A DNA stretch of 64,000 nt from Eubacterium oxidoreducens. GTDB taxonomy: Bacteria > Bacillota > Clostridia > Lachnospirales > Lachnospiraceae. Below the pieces are notes generated by a model, which saw nothing but the letters and a program-made list of their open reading frames with translations, had not been told where the DNA came from and made no database searches. Position 1 is the stretch's first letter, and the number at the start of each line of letters is the position of its first letter. Both the position numbers and the translations under genes were made by a program. The DNA lies in NCBI RefSeq assembly GCF_900104415.1, contig NZ_FMXR01000012.1, positions 1-64,000 of the forward strand, given 5' to 3'. This document shows positions 1 to 8,204 of the stretch, piece by piece.

Positions 1-597
1 ACTCCGAAGAAGTTTAGATGCGATTTCTTCGTGGTTAATGGATGTACCCGATTGTTCAAGTAGATAGTCGATAATGGATGTGGATGACTTCCCAAAGATA
101 TCGGAAACAACAGAATCTAAAGCAACATTACAAACAGTAAGAGCATTCTGATATCTATTCTTTTCACTTGAACGGCAGGAAACAAGCTTGTAACGATAGC
201 GAGTGTATTCTCTGAGAATACGGACTTTCTTACAAGGAATATAACTGCCTTTGACGAGTCCAAGACGAAACAAATCTCCAATCCATTTAGAATCTTTGGT
301 ATCATCTTTGTTGCCTTTCACTGCTTTTACCCATTTAGGATTAGCGATGACAACATTGATTTCATCTTCCAGAAGATTAAAGACAGGAACCCAGTATTTA
401 CCTGTGGATTCCATACAGACATCATGGCAGTCATTGTCGAGAAGCCATTGCTTGAATTCAAGAATTGAATTGTTAAAGGTAGAAAAGCGTTTCTTTTGAT
501 AAGAAGGCTCAATACCACCAGTAGTTTTTACAATTGTGGCAACGAGAAAAGATTTGTGAACATCGACACCACAACAGGTTTGATAAGTAACTTTCAT
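1..597 (-). mobile_element. IS110-family transposase, N-terminal part (cut by window edge)
   Basis: An uninterrupted minus-strand frame runs from an ATG at 597 to the window edge (199 codons, no stop), so the C-terminal part lies outside. The N-terminus has the IS110 DEDD RuvC-like layout: GVDVHK with D12, CMESTGKYW with E63, then VKAVKGNKDDTKDSKWI with acidic residues near 98-102, followed by a LGLVKGSYIP stretch. Enzymes of this family recombine DNA with an element-encoded bridge (seek) RNA instead of by DDE chemistry. The C-terminal serine-containing domain cannot be checked here. The start follows AAAGGAGTCTGACT on the minus strand, a good ribosome binding site. Confidence 0.9.
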
Positions 598-850
598 AGT
601 CAGACTCCTTTCGTAAATGATAAGAAGCCATTGACTGAACTGCCACACAATTAAACTAAGGTGCTTAAACAATTCTTAGTGTACGGATTCGTAATACCAC
701 TTATTTGTGCTTGAAAAGGCAGAACTTACACTGATTATTATGCTGTCTAAAACGAAGAAAGTTGTTACAACTTCTCCTACCGTGCTTTGTAGTGTAGCTT
801 CTTACAAGCTATTTTAAAACACAGTGTAGAGAGTTTAAACACTTTCATTA
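598..850 (-). ncRNA. Candidate IS110 left-end region that may encode a bridge RNA
   Basis: About 250 bases without a gene lie directly upstream of the IS110 transposase. In the IS110 subgroup the bridge RNA is made from exactly this non-coding end. The stretch has local dyads: TAGCTT (795-800) pairs with AAGCTA (806-811) around a 5-base loop, and AAGTT (759-763) pairs with AACTT (769-773). The exact element boundary and the RNA were not resolved; the call rests on position and on the hairpins. Confidence 0.4.
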
Positions 851-892
851 CTATTTGTGCCGCCAGCTGAAGGCGGCGGAATGGAGATTATT

Positions 893-1075
893 ATGGCAAA
901 TGGATATCCATGCGAAAGCTGCAACAATTTTATCTATGATGAAGACGATGAAGAATATTATTGCGATGTCTCAATGGATGAAGATGATCTTGCACATTTT
1001 TATGCAAGTAAATACAAGGAATGTCCGTATTATCAATCGGATAATGAATATCTGACTGTTAGAAAACAGATGTAA
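893..1075 (+). CDS. DUF6472-type small cysteine-rich protein
   Basis: A 60-residue acidic protein with C7, C10, C24 and C44 that could form a small metal site. The pattern (CxSC near the N-terminus, an acidic Tyr-rich middle, CPYYQ..NEY..VRKQ at the end) matches my recollection of the DUF6472 family common in Lachnospiraceae; its function is unknown. The ATG at 893 is chosen because TGGAG lies 6 bases upstream; an in-frame upstream ATG at 857 lacks such a site. A perfect hairpin (GCCGCC 859-864 with GGCGGC 872-877) sits just upstream. The adjacent IS110 element may have separated this gene from its native promoter. Confidence 0.7.
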   Translation: MANGYPCESCNNFIYDEDDEEYYCDVSMDEDDLAHFYASKYKECPYYQSDNEYLTVRKQM

Positions 1076-1176
1076 GACAGAATATGAGAAATTCTGTCTC
1101 TTTTTTTATAAAATCTGTTACAATAGAAAATGAAGTAAAAATAAACGGAAGTGTTTATGGTCAGGGAGGTTATTGC

Positions 1177-1683
1177 ATGCATAATTTTCAACCATTTGAC
1201 GCAACAACTTTGGATATTAATCCGTTTCGGATTTTTGAAAAAGATTGGGGCGTTTTAACCGCTATGGCAGGTGGTAAGGTAAATGCTATGACGGTTTCCT
1301 GGGGTGGCATGGGTGTCATCTGGGGAAAGAAGGTAGCAACGATATATGTCAGAGAATCACGCTACACAAAGGAATTGATTGACAAGTCGGATGTATTTTC
1401 CATTACATTTTTTGATGAAAAATATCGTTCGATGCTCAAGTATCTGGGCGCCGCATCCGGTCGCGATGAGAACAAGATTAAGACGGCGGGAATGAAGGTG
1501 AATCTTCATAAAGAGATTCCATTTATTGACGAAGGAAATTTTGCGATTGTCTGCAAGAAGATGGCGGCAGTTCCAATGCCGAAGGAGACTTTTACAGATG
1601 CAAGCATAGATGAACAGTTCTATGCAGACGGTGATTATCATACGATGTATATCGGCGAAATTGTTGAATTTTTGGCTCGATAA
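1177..1683 (+). CDS. Flavin reductase-like (FMN-binding split-barrel) protein
   Basis: A 168-residue protein resembling the flavin_reduct family: an early WGVLTAMAGGKVNAMTVSWGGMGVIWGKK segment (broken here as WGVLTA, NAMTVSWGG and GVIWGKK) that corresponds to the FMN-binding strand region, then YVRESRYTKELI and FSITFF. Members bind FMN and reduce flavins or act as small oxidoreductases; the substrate cannot be told. The ATG at 1177 has GGGAGG 7 bases upstream, whereas a longer frame starting at 1084 has a hydrophobic, family-atypical head. It sits 32 bases before the aldolase gene and may be cotranscribed with it. Confidence 0.75.
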   Translation: MHNFQPFDATTLDINPFRIFEKDWGVLTAMAGGKVNAMTVSWGGMGVIWGKKVATIYVRESRYTKELIDKSDVFSITFFDEKYRSMLKYLGAASGRDENKIKTAGMKVNLHKEIPFIDEGNFAIVCKKMAAVPMPKETFTDASIDEQFYADGDYHTMYIGEIVEFLAR

Positions 1684-1715
1684 TCTCAGTAAGAAAAGAA
1701 AAGGAGTGTAAAGTT

Positions 1716-2651
1716 ATGCCATTAGTAACTACGAAAGAAATGTTTGAGAAGGCATATAATGGGGGTTATGCCATTGGTGCGTTCAATGTTAACAACATGG
1801 AGATTGTTCAGGGAATTACAGAAGCAGCAGGAGAGCTTAGAGCACCGCTTATCCTTCAGGTTTCTAAGGGAGCTCGTAACTATGCGAACCATACCTATCT
1901 GATGAAACTTGTAGAGGCTGCTATTATTGAAACAGATCTTCCAATCTGTCTTCATTTAGATCATGGCGATAGCTTTGAACTGTGCAAGAGCTGTATCGAC
2001 GGCGGATTTACATCTGTTATGATCGATGCATCTTCCAAGCCATTTGAAGAAAATATCGCAATCACCAAGCAGGTTGTGGAATATGCACATGATAAGGGCG
2101 TTGTTGTAGAGGCTGAGCTTGGAACACTTGCAGGTGTTGAAGATGAAGTAAACGTATCTGCTGAGGATTCTTCTTATACAAAGCCGGAAGAAGTTCAGGA
2201 ATTCGTTGACCGTACAGGTTGTGACTCTCTTGCAATTGCAATTGGAACCAGCCACGGTGCTTATAAGTTTAAGCCGGGTACAAAGCCACAGCTTAGATTC
2301 GATGTTCTTGAGGAGTGCATGAAGAAACTTCCTGGCTTCCCAATCGTACTTCATGGTTCTTCTTCAGTACCGCAGGATTTTGTCGCTAAGGTAAACAAGT
2401 ACGGCGGAGATATGCCGGGAGCTATTGGTGTTCCGGAAGAACAGCTTCGTAAGGCTGCACAGCTTGCTGTATGCAAGATTAATATTGATTCCGATCTTAG
2501 ACTTGCTATGACTGCTTCCATTCGTGAGCATATGGCACTTCATCCGGGAGATTTTGATCCACGTCAGTATCTCAAACCTGCTCGTCAGGCAATCAAAGAT
2601 ATGGTAGCACACAAGATTGTAGATGTTCTTGGATGTGACGGAAAAGCGTAA
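1716..2651 (+). CDS. fba: Class II fructose-1,6-bisphosphate aldolase
   Basis: A 311-residue zinc aldolase, usual length for the bacterial class IIB family. It cleaves fructose-1,6-bisphosphate to DHAP and glyceraldehyde-3-phosphate in cytosolic glycolysis. Visible motifs are the Zn-ligand and catalytic region HLDHGD, the VEAELG strand, GTSHGAYK and the phosphate-binding LHGSS and NIDSD stretches. AAGGAG precedes the start. A tagatose- or fuculose-type aldolase is possible by family resemblance, but the GTSHG and length fit Fba best. A strong terminator follows. Confidence 0.93.
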   Translation: MPLVTTKEMFEKAYNGGYAIGAFNVNNMEIVQGITEAAGELRAPLILQVSKGARNYANHTYLMKLVEAAIIETDLPICLHLDHGDSFELCKSCIDGGFTSVMIDASSKPFEENIAITKQVVEYAHDKGVVVEAELGTLAGVEDEVNVSAEDSSYTKPEEVQEFVDRTGCDSLAIAIGTSHGAYKFKPGTKPQLRFDVLEECMKKLPGFPIVLHGSSSVPQDFVAKVNKYGGDMPGAIGVPEEQLRKAAQLAVCKINIDSDLRLAMTASIREHMALHPGDFDPRQYLKPARQAIKDMVAHKIVDVLGCDGKA

Positions 2652-2656
2652 ACCTT

Positions 2657-2750
2657 ATATGGACAGAGAGATAGACTCTCTGTCCATATCAGACCGTAGA
2701 CAAACCCCTTGAAGGATTTTCGCATCCAACAAGGGGTTTCTTCTATTCTT
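2657..2750 (+). terminator. Two consecutive hairpins, the second a rho-independent terminator
   Basis: The first hairpin is a perfect 14-bp stem (ATATGGACAGAGAG, loop ATAGA, CTCTCTGTCCATAT; 2657-2689) without a clear T tract. The second pairs AAACCCCTTG (2702-2711) with CAAGGGGTTT (2730-2739), has an inner GGAT/ATCC pairing, and runs into TTTCTTCTATTCTT. Together they end the fba transcript. Confidence 0.85.
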
Positions 2751-2812
2751 GTTCTGTAATCATGAATTTAATCTGTGAGAGTGATTCCTGCGCAGATTTG
2801 TCGTCGGAGTCA

Positions 2813-3009
2813 AGAAATTGTAACAAAACGAGAGTCAGCAAACGGAAAAGTTACAAAAGAAAGGAAATAAAAAAGCCGAAGGTGAGAAATTGTAACAAAA
2901 CGAGAGCCAGCGAACGGAAAAGTTACAAAAGAAAGGAAATAAAAAAGCCAGAGCCGAGAAATTGTAACAAAAAAGGAGCCTGGGAATGGAAAAGTTACAA
3001 AACAAATAA
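2813..3009 (+). repeat. Three tandem 72-bp repeats, each holding a 39-bp dyad
   Basis: TTGTAAC starts at 2818, 2890 and 2962 and its partner GTTACAA at 2850, 2922 and 2994, giving three exact 72-bp steps. Each unit is TTGTAAC, 25 bases, GTTACAA, then a purine-rich AAAAGAAAGGAAATAAAAAA tail (reduced in the third). Units 1 and 2 are nearly identical and unit 3 has diverged. The array sits just upstream of the ABC transporter operon. An open frame crosses it, but that follows from the period being a multiple of three, and no ribosome binding site is seen. Confidence 0.85.
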
Positions 3010-3046
3010 AATCTCTAGGGGCTGTCTCAATATCAGGGGGAAGTAA

Positions 3047-4027
3047 ATGTCAGTTATGTATAAATCTAAGCTATTATTGCTTTCTAATATAATAGCAGCA
3101 AGTATTATTATAATAAATATTTTCAATCTGGTATCAGTATATAAGATGATTTCGCAGCCGGCGGACGGGTTATCAGATTCCTATTTCTCACTTCGAGTAG
3201 AGTCAAAAGAAGATTATGAGAATATGCTGAAAGCGATATCAGACGATGATGATTTTTTAGTTGAAAGAGATGTGGCCTTTCAGGTGGTTGGTGTGTATTA
3301 CGATGAAGCAGCATACATCAATCCGGTGAAAGGTCGATTGTTTAATAAGCAGGAGATGGCTGAAAACAAATTAGTCGCAATGGTGGATGAGTCTTTGGTT
3401 GATCGCTGTATCACCAAGGAAGATAAATTGTATTATAAATTTCAAAACGATTATTATGAAATCGTGGGTGTTTTTAGAAGAAGTGAAAATAAAGTTAATC
3501 AAGATGCATATGTATATATACCTCTGACGACGGCACTAAACATGCAATATATTAATGAGGAGGGAGAGTATAATATCGACGCTGATGCAGGCAAGTTTGA
3601 TCAGGAAGATTTGATTTACAAAAATAGCCAATTGAACATAAAAGATAAGCTTGAGATAACGATCAATGAACAAGAGGCATCAGTAATAGCACTTGTAGTA
3701 ATAATGGTGATGCTGCTAATTAACATGATAGGAATCATAAATCAGTGGCGCTTAAGTCGGCAGACGATGGTAAAAGCAATGTATCTGTCAGGGGTAAATC
3801 CTCTTGGCATCAAGAAAAAACTCTTAGGGGAATATGTGACGATATTAGTGATTGCATATATTGTAGGATTAATCATTGCATGTATTATGACATTTATACC
3901 CCAGGGACTATATGAGACGTTTGAGATATCTGTAACATCTGTTATGATTTCCTTTTTCGTATATTTAATATTTGCACTTTGGGGCATAATATATACTTTT
4001 ACCAGAAAAATAGGGACAAATCAATAA
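3047..4027 (+). CDS. FtsX/MacB-type ABC transporter permease, subunit 1
   Basis: A 326-residue membrane protein: one N-terminal membrane segment (about residues 7-30), an extracytoplasmic MacB_PCD-like domain with GRLFNKQEMAENKLVAMVDESL (split here as GRLFNKQEM and LVAMVDESL), and three C-terminal membrane segments of the FtsX domain with LSGVNPLGIKKKLLGEY between the first two. Family members export peptides or act as mechano-transmission or resistance pumps together with a LolD/MacB-type ATPase. GGGGGAAG precedes the start. It is followed by a second, frameshifted permease and an ATPase on the same strand. The substrate is unknown; antimicrobial-peptide export or defence is plausible. Confidence 0.75.
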   Translation: MSVMYKSKLLLLSNIIAASIIIINIFNLVSVYKMISQPADGLSDSYFSLRVESKEDYENMLKAISDDDDFLVERDVAFQVVGVYYDEAAYINPVKGRLFNKQEMAENKLVAMVDESLVDRCITKEDKLYYKFQNDYYEIVGVFRRSENKVNQDAYVYIPLTTALNMQYINEEGEYNIDADAGKFDQEDLIYKNSQLNIKDKLEITINEQEASVIALVVIMVMLLINMIGIINQWRLSRQTMVKAMYLSGVNPLGIKKKLLGEYVTILVIAYIVGLIIACIMTFIPQGLYETFEISVTSVMISFFVYLIFALWGIIYTFTRKIGTNQ

Positions 4028-4043
4028 AGGTAGTGAAAATAAT

Positions 4044-5199
4044 ATGAGAGCGCTAAAATATAGTCTTAAGGATATAAACAAACATAAAATCTTATACCGA
4101 ACAATAATTGTCCAACTAATTGTCACATACGTGATTTTAAGTTATGCATTAACCCAGATAATGACTCTTTATAACGGAATGAACAAGCTGGATGACTTAG
4201 CTAAAAAAAATGCATATGTTTTGGAAGATTCAACTACTGACGATCGAATTAATCAAAGATTCGATAATGAGGAACAGGCAACAGAAAAGCTTGCAAAAGT
4301 ATGTGAATCGATGGATGATTTTGACAACTTTTATATAAACTACGGTTATCCGGTGGAACAGGAAATAGGATATGGCGGAAGTGATATATTCGTTATGACC
4401 GCAAATCAAAATCTCATGAGTTTATACAATAATAGATGTAATAAAAGGTCGTAATCTTAAGAGTGAAGATTTTGATAGCAGCACAGATGTTATTCCGGTT
4501 CTTGTCGGATATGATTTAAAAGATGTATATGAGCTTAATGAACAATATGTTATAAGCGATGGAATTACTGATCAAAATGTTATAGTTGTAGGAATAATCA
4601 AACGTAACGCACAAATAATGCAGATGGGTAATTTGGAAGAAAAGTCATTAGACAATACTGTGATTTTTCCCTTCTCAACAAACAGATTAGTCAAGATGGG
4701 GGATGTATCGGCCTATGATATGGGATTAAGCTCTCTGATTATAGTATCAGAGAATGAAGAACAGGTAGAGAAATTTGTGGAAGAAATAGCGCAAACAGAT
4801 ACATTTTCTATAGATTATGTAAAGCTGAGTCAATCGTTGGAGTCCATCGTAGATTACTACAAACCTCAAATTGAATACGAAATAATGCTTTCGGCAATTG
4901 TTTTTATATTTGCTGTATTTAGCATAGTTTCCAATATTATCATTATGATTAACAATAATATTAGAGAATATGCGATTCATATGTATTGCGGGGCAAAAAC
5001 CATAGATATCGTAAAAAGGATAATGATGCAGATGCTGCTGATAATGATAGTTGCGTTATTGCCGATCTTATTTGTTTTTTCAATAAAAGTAGGACTAATG
5101 ATAATTCTGCTGGAAATCATATCACTGTGTGGTATTTGCGCTCTGGTGGTCAGGTATCTGAAAAAAATAGAGTATAATAGCATATTAAGAGGGTTATAA
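4044..5199 (+). pseudogene. FtsX-type ABC permease, subunit 2, frameshifted
   Basis: The first 136 codons (to 4454) encode an N-terminal membrane segment and the start of the periplasmic domain. From about 4432 the homologous continuation is in another frame: DVIKGRNLKSEDF, then VIPVLVGYDL, and on to three C-terminal membrane segments ending at 5199. Removing one A in the AATAATA run near 4429-4434 would join the two parts as YNIDVIKGR. This is a true frameshift, a sequencing error in a short A/T run, or, less likely, recoding. The ATPase partner begins 1 base after its stop. Confidence 0.85.
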
Positions 5200-5200
5200 C

Positions 5201-5908
5201 ATGATAAAACTAAGAAATATCATAAAAAAATATAATGAAAATAAGCCATCTGAATTAGTTGCAATAAATGATGTTGATTTTAATGTTGAAAAGGGAGATT
5301 TTATTGCGATCGTCGGAGTGTCCGGCTCGGGTAAGACAACATTACTGAACATTATGGGACTTATGGATTCTAATTTTTATGGGACTTATACGTGGGATGA
5401 TATTGACATGACGAAACTAAGCGAAAATGAAAAATCCAGATTCAGAAATGAAAAGATAGGATTTGTGGTGCAGGATTTTGCATTGGTAGAACATTATACA
5501 GTCAGAGAAAATATTACTATTCCGCTTGATTATAAAAAGGGCGGCATAACCAAGAAGGAAAAAGAAGAGTTGATACGAAGTAATCTTAGGGAATTTGGCC
5601 TGGAAGATAAGATTAATGTCAAGGCAGGAAATCTATCCGGAGGTCAGAGGCAAAGAGTAGCGATAATAAGAGCTATTATAAATAATCCGGATCTTATTTT
5701 GGCTGATGAGCCGACAGGCGCGTTGGACGGGAAAAATACCGAAGATGTGATGAATGTCTTGCGCAGATTAAATGAATCCGGAAAAACTATTATAGTGATT
5801 ACACATGATGAAAAAGTCGCAGATTTTTGCCACAAGAAATATAGTATCATAGATGGAAGGTTACAAGGGGACGTTCTTGCACATAATACAGAAGTGGTGA
5901 GACTCTAA
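5201..5908 (+). CDS. ABC transporter ATPase of the MacB/LolD type
   Basis: A 235-residue ATPase with Walker A GVSGSGKT at residues 39-46, the signature LSGGQRQR, Walker B and D-loop [13 protein letters not shown], and a switch His in VITHDEK. It powers the FtsX-type permeases encoded immediately upstream. The stop of the broken permease and this start are adjacent, so translation is probably coupled. A partial, internally deleted copy of the 3' half of this gene is found 2 kb downstream at 7972-8101. Confidence 0.9.
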   Translation: MIKLRNIIKKYNENKPSELVAINDVDFNVEKGDFIAIVGVSGSGKTTLLNIMGLMDSNFYGTYTWDDIDMTKLSENEKSRFRNEKIGFVVQDFALVEHYTVRENITIPLDYKKGGITKKEKEELIRSNLREFGLEDKINVKAGNLSGGQRQRVAIIRAIINNPDLILADEPTGALDGKNTEDVMNVLRRLNESGKTIIVITHDEKVADFCHKKYSIIDGRLQGDVLAHNTEVVRL

Positions 5909-6016
5909 AATTTCATAATTTGAAATTCACATTACGATAAGAAAGCTTTTGAAGTAAGGCAGGAGCCTGAGATAAATAGTATAAATATTATAAAAAAATT
6001 TTATTGGATATCAGGT

Positions 6017-6038
6017 GTTTAACTCAGTCGGAGAAATC
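6017..6038 (+). repeat. Copy of the GTTTAACTCAGTCGGAG motif
   Basis: The motif GTTTAACTCAGTCGGAG followed by AAATC recurs identically at 16582 and, inverted and without AAATC, at 16667-16683. All copies are intergenic. It may be an end sequence of a decayed small mobile element. Confidence 0.6.
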
Positions 6039-6058
6039 TCCGCAAATCCAGTGTTTTC

Positions 6059-6104
6059 AAGGCTTGAGACTTTGTGTAAATCGCATGGTTTCGAGCCTTT
6101 TTTG
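6059..6104 (+). terminator. Rho-independent terminator after the ABC operon
   Basis: AAGGCTTGAGAC (6059-6070) pairs, with two G-T wobbles, with GTTTCGAGCCTT (6088-6099) and is followed by a T tract. It lies about 150 bases past the ATPase stop. Confidence 0.7.
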
Positions 6105-6479
6105 TCGTGATTCTAATATGATTTTAAGCAAACTGCGATTACGGGAAACACTTCCTGCTTTAAAAGCGCAACCAAATGGAATGATAATGTCTAAATGGAC
6201 CTTGCTTTCTCGTTTGAAAAGAAGTAATATACGCATGAATTAAGCGAGCCTAACCGCCGTTTTGTCAAAATCCGCGAGCAGGCTGAGGACTGGTCGATAT
6301 TATGAGCGGATACATTTGGAAAGGATGCATATCCGACGATTGAAGAAAAAGCAGTAAAATAAGTAATAGAATAACAGTGTGTCATTTGGTGTAATGTAGA
6401 TGCTTGTCTGAGGGAGAGGAAAAGAATCAGTTGGCACCAAATAACAATACACCATCTGACAGATGCCTCTTTTAGTAGA
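6105..6479. other. Intergenic stretch with a decayed coding remnant
   Basis: No intact gene is seen. A plus-strand stretch at about 6244-6361 translates to EPNRRFVKIREQAEDWS, a stop, then ADTFGKDAYPTIEEKAVK and a stop, which reads like the C-terminal end of a degraded gene of unknown identity. Confidence 0.4.
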
Positions 6480-7820
6480 TTAAAACTCAATCGGATCCAA
6501 AATAGGATATTTCCGGTCGCTTGCAAATAATGAGGTCATATATATCGGAAGATAACTTATGTTCCCTGCAATTGAGATATCATAACTTGTAAACACTACC
6601 GCAGATTTTATGTCAAACTCTTTTGATTTTATAACGTTATTAATTGCTGAATGATAATAATAATCTTTTCCGCTTTTTACCTCGATTGGCAAGACAGTGC
6701 CCTTATCTTCTATTACAAAATCAAGTTCTCCCATTTTCTTACTGTTATAGTAATATACATCATACTCATGAGTCGACAACTCCTGAATAACAAAATTCTC
6801 AAATATTCCACCAAGATTGGAGCGACCCTCTCCGAACAAAATTTCTTTTCTTAAGGTGTCTCCATACATATATGTAAGCAAGCCAACGTCACCGTAATAC
6901 AGTTTAACCAAATTGCTCTTCTCATTTAGCTTAAGTGAAATCTTTGGCTCCGTGGTATTAAAAGCATGCAGAATGACTCCGGCCTTGTATAACCAAACAA
7001 AAGAATTCTCCACTCTTTCAAAACGCAAACCTTTCTTAATGTCAGCATAATTAAAACGGCGATTTTGCTTAAGAAGCTGAGCCGGTATGCTTTCGTATAT
7101 TTTTGTTAGAATGAGTCTCTTGTTTTTATCTTCATATTTGGTAAAATCTCTTTTGTAAAATTCGATTATGTCTCTTTGAATTTCACTCACTCGGCCTATA
7201 TTACCATTGTCGACAAATTCCTGTACAGCTTGGGGCATTCCCCCAACAATAAGATATCTTTGAAACAATGTCATCATCTTATTGTGTATGTTTTCGCCCA
7301 CGGGAGTTTTATCGAAAAAACACTTTTTGACATGTTCCCAAACTGTTTCTGTTATCCCGTTTGCAAAGGAAAACTCCGTAAAATTTAGTGGATACATTTT
7401 TATCTCATGAACATATCCCACGGGGGCTGACCGTAAAGCATGAAGTTTTATGCCGAGCAAAGAGCCGCTCAATACGTATCGATAACTGCCCTCATCTACC
7501 CAAAACTTTATTAGTGTCACTACTTCCTTTAGTTCCTGAACCTCATCAATAAAAACTATTGTTTCGCCCTTAATAAAGTTATGACCGGTGGCTATTGAGA
7601 TGTTTACCGTCAAATCCCGAACAGATTTAGATAACGCTAACGCCTTTGTCACTTCTTCGTTTTCAAGAAGATTTATTTCAACATAGTCTCTGCCGGATTC
7701 TTGCAAGCATTTTCTGATGGAATATGTTTTACCAACCTGACGGGCGCCATCTACAAGAAGCGCCTTACGTCCATTCCTAATCCAATCATTTATTTGATCT
7801 TCAATAATTCTTTTCAGCAT
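6480..7820 (-). CDS. AAA ATPase with DUF4143 domain
   Basis: A 446-residue protein with the two-part architecture of the AAA_14/DUF4143 family. The N-terminal P-loop is GARQVGKTYS (about residues 25-34), Walker B is TIVFIDEVQEL, and there is a sensor-like YVLSGSLLG. The C-terminal DUF4143 part contains GGIFENFVIQEL and the nuclease-fold-like GELDFVIEDKG..LPIEVKSG. These ATPases are widespread and of unknown function; they are often in variable regions. GAGG precedes the start, and an extended -10 box lies just upstream. Its flanks carry partial direct copies of the neighbouring ABC ATPase gene, which suggests it arrived with a rearrangement. Confidence 0.88.
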   Translation of the reverse strand: MLKRIIEDQINDWIRNGRKALLVDGARQVGKTYSIRKCLQESGRDYVEINLLENEEVTKALALSKSVRDLTVNISIATGHNFIKGETIVFIDEVQELKEVVTLIKFWVDEGSYRYVLSGSLLGIKLHALRSAPVGYVHEIKMYPLNFTEFSFANGITETVWEHVKKCFFDKTPVGENIHNKMMTLFQRYLIVGGMPQAVQEFVDNGNIGRVSEIQRDIIEFYKRDFTKYEDKNKRLILTKIYESIPAQLLKQNRRFNYADIKKGLRFERVENSFVWLYKAGVILHAFNTTEPKISLKLNEKSNLVKLYYGDVGLLTYMYGDTLRKEILFGEGRSNLGGIFENFVIQELSTHEYDVYYYNSKKMGELDFVIEDKGTVLPIEVKSGKDYYYHSAINNVIKSKEFDIKSAVVFTSYDISIAGNISYLPIYMTSLFASDRKYPILDPIEF

Positions 7821-7844
7821 TTTGGGTACCTCGCTTTTAAGCTC

Positions 7845-7853
7845 ATTATATCA
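7845..7853 (-). promoter_or_regulatory. Extended -10 promoter for the DUF4143 gene
   Basis: On the minus strand TGATATAAT gives a TG-N-TATAAT extended -10 box about 25 bases before the ATG at 7820. No convincing -35 box is seen, which is usual for extended -10 promoters. Confidence 0.5.
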
Positions 7854-7971
7854 GATCAATGACATTTTTTCCATAAATCCAACCTGCAAATCCGACACTT
7901 TTTCCTCAAAATTGCTCTTCGATTTGACACTTTTCCAATAAATCGGCATCGCAGTCCATATCAGGTGTACC

Positions 7972-8101
7972 GGTCAGAGGCAAAGAGTAGCGATAATAAG
8001 AGCCATTATAAATAATCCGGATCTTATTTTGGCTGATGAGCCGACAGGCGCGCTGGATAGGAAAAATACAGAAGTGGTGAGACTCTAAAATTTCATAATT
8101 T
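7972..8101 (+). pseudogene. Internally deleted copy of the ABC ATPase 3' end
   Basis: These 130 bases are nearly identical to the 3' part of the ATPase gene at 5201-5908. The copy starts at GGTCAGAGGC, runs through the Walker B codons ([10 protein letters not shown]) to GAAAAATAC, then jumps to AGAAGTGGTGAGACTCTAA and the same trailer. The 150 missing bases lie between two ATAC tetranucleotides (5736-5739 and 5886-5889), so the deletion looks microhomology-mediated. It has no start and cannot be functional. Confidence 0.9.
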
Positions 8102-8141
8102 ACAAAGGGGGAAAACGGCGGTACAATAGTCCTATGTGTTA

Positions 8142-8155
8142 GAGCGAGTCTTGAC
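8142..8155 (+). repeat. GAGCGAGTCTTGAC, left copy flanking the MFS gene
   Basis: A 14-base sequence repeated exactly at 9599-9612, so that the two direct copies bracket the MFS transporter gene. Further copies are at 16761-16774 and, less exact, at 41628-41640. Confidence 0.8.
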
Positions 8156-8204
8156 AATAGAGGAAGATAATTACAACAAAAAAAATAACAAGAAGGAAGA
8201 TTAG

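Noticed and set aside
1716-2651. Fuculose- or rhamnulose-phosphate aldolase feeding the propanediol pathway
   Set aside because: The protein is a class II fructose-bisphosphate aldolase by its motifs and is 18 kb away from the operon.
2813-3009. CRISPR array
   Set aside because: The whole 72-bp unit is repeated, with no variable spacers and no cas genes nearby.
2762-3046. A 94-residue protein with repeated RNCNKTRxSxRKSYKRKEI units
   Set aside because: No ribosome binding site precedes it, and the open frame follows from a 72-base repeat period divisible by three; the dyads explain the sequence better.
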